The notes under the pieces are model-generated. The model was given only the letters and a program-made list of their open reading frames with translations, had not been told where the DNA came from and made no database searches. A program made the position numbers and the translations under genes. From the NCBI GenBank assembly GCA_011048645.1, contig DSDR01000181.1, positions 1 through 6,745 of the forward strand: DNA of 6,745 bases, written 5' to 3'. This document shows, in pieces, positions 5,082 to 6,745 of this stretch. This stretch comes from Phycisphaerales bacterium. GTDB taxonomy: Bacteria > Planctomycetota > Phycisphaerae > Sedimentisphaerales > Anaerohalosphaeraceae. The first letter of the stretch is position 1; each line of letters opens with the position of its first letter.

Positions 5082-6745
5082 TTATTCCTCCCGAACCGCT
5101 CCGGTCAGCCCCGTATAACGCCGCGAGCCGATGGTCAGTTCATCCACGCCCTGCGGCCAGATGCTAAACATCACCATATTGCGTCGGAGCGATTCATCAA
5201 TGGAAAAACTCAGCGCATAGAACATGCGGTGATACTGCCGCACAATCGTCAGATCGCTGCGGACATTGTGGCCGAAGTCAAAATTGTACTCCTGCGAAAA
5301 GGTCGCTGTATAACGCGGGGTCAACTGCCATGTAATCGCCCCCACCACCGAATGCGATCCCCTCTCATGAATATCGAAATGACCGTCGCCGGTGGTATCA
5401 ATATTCACCCGGAGCGGACGCAGATAGCGGCTGCCCAGATAATAGCTGATGTCGGGATGCACGTAGCGGCTGACGCCGACATTCATCTGCTGCAGGCGAC
5501 CGCTTTGTAAATCATAGTTGGCGTCGCTGAGCAGAGTAAACGTATCCGAAATACGCCATTCGTAGTCGGCGCTTAAGGTGTCGCGTGCGATGCCGTAATA
5601 AGCGTGGGTTCGCCGCCGCAAAAACGGAATCGACGGGTCATGATAAACAAACCAGGCCGGCCCGTAAGACCGCGCCGGACCGATAGCCGAATCCGCCCCG
5701 TCCCTGACCCACGTGCCGTTCAGGTCCAGCCGCATCCAATCCACCGAGCGTCTGTCGTGTTCGCCGCCGCGCTGCGTCTGCCATCGCTGGACGGCGCCGA
5801 CGTGGATATAATCGCGCATATCAATCGTCGAATCGCTCGGCTGATAGACCGCTGTTTCAAAATACGGGGTGATGATATGACGCAGCCCCTGCACATCCCA
5901 AAAATCCGACCGCACCGACGGATCTTCCTTCCAGAACATAGTTGAGCCGCGCACGCCCGTTTCGCCGAGGAACACACTGTCCTGACGATCCCGCGTCCTG
6001 CCCTGCAGGTCTGTGTGAAAGCCTTCCCTGTCCTCAAACCCGTAGGAACCGGCTGCAAACGGCACAATTTTGAACGTCCCGACCGTCAACGGCAAATCCA
6101 CTTCGTTACGGGTATAAAGATAGCTGTAAAAGCCGCCTTTGCCCGGACTCGGATCATCCTTGTCAAATCGCTCGCGCAGACGACTGACCTGCGAGCTGCT
6201 GTAAAACGTCAACCGGTCGTCCCAAAACGATTGGCCGAGGCGGTGATACTCAATCGTCGGCAATTCTTCCGTTTCCCGCGCAAAATCATTGATTCGCACC
6301 TTGCCGAGAATCGAAAACCCCTGATTGTCCCAGATACGCTTGAGATAAACCAGCGTTTCCTGCGCCTTGTCGGTATAGAATTCATCGCGGTACATCCACT
6401 CAAGAAAATTGCGGTCGGAAATATAACTGGTTTCAACCGACAATTGCCAGTTGTCCGGCAGATACTGACGATGGCGAAAACTGAATCGGCCGCGAATATC
6501 GCGATTGGGATCCACATTTCGTCGGGCGTTGTCCTGGTCGTCGTGCCGAACACGTCCCAAATCATCCTTGCCGCGGTCGGTCATAATGTAGCCGATAAAA
6601 CTGCCGAACGCATCATCGGTCCTGTATTCGGCGTCCACGCCGCCCCCGACGCCGCGTTTGCTGAAATAATCCAGCGCCAGCCGACTATCCATCCCCGGCG
6701 GATCCTTGAAACCGAGCAGCCGTGCCAAATGCCATCGCGTCTCGA
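5082..6745 (-). CDS. lptD: LptD-type outer-membrane LPS-assembly protein, C-terminal part (5' end outside window)
   Basis: LptD forms, with LptE, the outer-membrane translocon that inserts lipopolysaccharide into the outer leaflet. Only the C-terminal ~554 residues are visible. The frame stays open to the window edge (ETRWH precedes the TTG codon at 6728-6726), so that TTG is internal. Numbering from that codon, the LptD-like signs are: 'GGGVDAEYR' at 28-36; 'YISDRNFLEWMYRDEF' at 102-117, like the 'SDRNFL..YF..EF' segment of LptD; 'QETLVYLKR' at 123-131; and 'GLRHIITPYFE' at 281-291, matching the 'LRH...P' barrel signature. Alternating polar/aromatic beta-strands run throughout to the end, 'MVMFSIWP' near 518-525. 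No disabling change is seen. It precedes the aldolase by 103 bases. A generic LptD-like barrel is the fallback. Confidence 0.75.
   Translation of the reverse strand, partial: ETRWHLARLLGFKDPPGMDSRLALDYFSKRGVGGGVDAEYRTDDAFGSFIGYIMTDRGKDDLGRVRHDDQDNARRNVDPNRDIRGRFSFRHRQYLPDNWQLSVETSYISDRNFLEWMYRDEFYTDKAQETLVYLKRIWDNQGFSILGKVRINDFARETEELPTIEYHRLGQSFWDDRLTFYSSSQVSRLRERFDKDDPSPGKGGFYSYLYTRNEVDLPLTVGTFKIVPFAAGSYGFEDREGFHTDLQGRTRDRQDSVFLGETGVRGSTMFWKEDPSVRSDFWDVQGLRHIITPYFETAVYQPSDSTIDMRDYIHVGAVQRWQTQRGGEHDRRSVDWMRLDLNGTWVRDGADSAIGPARSYGPAWFVYHDPSIPFLRRRTHAYYGIARDTLSADYEWRISDTFTLLSDANYDLQSGRLQQMNVGVSRYVHPDISYYLGSRYLRPLRVNIDTTGDGHFDIHERGSHSVVGAITWQLTPRYTATFSQEYNFDFGHNVRSDLTIVRQYHRMFYALSFSIDESLRRNMVMFSIWPQGVDELTIGSRRYTGLTGAVREE
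5364..5399 (-). other. EF-hand-like loop in the LptD-type barrel
   Basis: Residues 444-455 (counted from the TTG codon at 6728) read DTTGDGHFDIHE. Against the 12-residue EF-hand loop this has Asp at 1 and 5, Gly at 6, Phe at 8, Asp at 9 and Glu at 12; only Thr at position 3 departs from the usual Asp/Asn/Ser. The segment lies between two beta-strand-like stretches, so it is probably a barrel loop or turn. Calcium binding is inference from the pattern. Confidence 0.4.

Noticed and set aside
6726..6728. TTG at 6728 as the start of the LptD-type gene
   Set aside because: The frame is open upstream to the window edge (ETRWH), no ribosome binding site precedes it, and the sequence there is already in the middle of an LptD-like protein without signal peptide.
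1..6745. A novel defence, mobile or secondary-metabolite system
   Set aside because: All coding space belongs to housekeeping families (LptD, FBA, S41 protease, LysRS) on one strand with short spacers; no transposase, integrase, terminal repeats, CRISPR repeats, tRNA or abrupt change in base use was seen.

Overview
The window looks like ordinary core-genome DNA from a diderm bacterium of moderately high GC. The protein sequences (a long lipoprotein-type S41 protease, an LptD-like barrel with a divergent sequence) feel most like Planctomycetota, perhaps the Phycisphaerae/Sedimentisphaerales side. That placement is from recall of family style, not from a search. All genes are on the minus strand, so the transcriptional order runs from the right end of the window to the left.

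Layout in transcription order: (1) 6745-5082, the C-terminal ~550 residues of an LptD-type outer-membrane LPS-assembly protein, whose 5' part lies outside the window. (2) 5081-4979, a 103-base spacer with a perfect TATAAT -10 box, an inverted repeat and a strong Shine-Dalgarno. (3) 4978-4034, a complete class II fructose-1,6-bisphosphate aldolase. (4) 4033-3920, a spacer with two GC-rich hairpins, one with a 9-bp stem 8 bases after the aldolase stop. (5) 3919-1616, a secreted lipoprotein with a long helical N-terminal region, a PDZ domain and a C-terminal-processing (S41) peptidase domain with intact Ser/Lys catalytic residues. (6) 1615-1554, a 62-base spacer. (7) 1553-75, a complete class II lysyl-tRNA synthetase starting at TTG. 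(8) 44-1, the first 14 codons of a probable further gene, perhaps a membrane protein, cut by the window edge.

The short spacers and the lack of promoter-like sequences after the aldolase gene suggest that aldolase, protease, lysS and the next gene may share transcripts from the promoter near 5020, with the hairpins setting relative amounts. The products serve different tasks (envelope biogenesis, glycolysis/gluconeogenesis, envelope proteolysis, translation), so this is a housekeeping cluster and not a dedicated system. I found no mobile element, CRISPR array, RNA gene or defence-type cassette. The points worth a second look are small: EF-hand-like acidic loops in two envelope proteins, a two-residue insertion between the conserved Asp and the catalytic Lys of the protease, non-ATG starts, and the intergenic hairpins.
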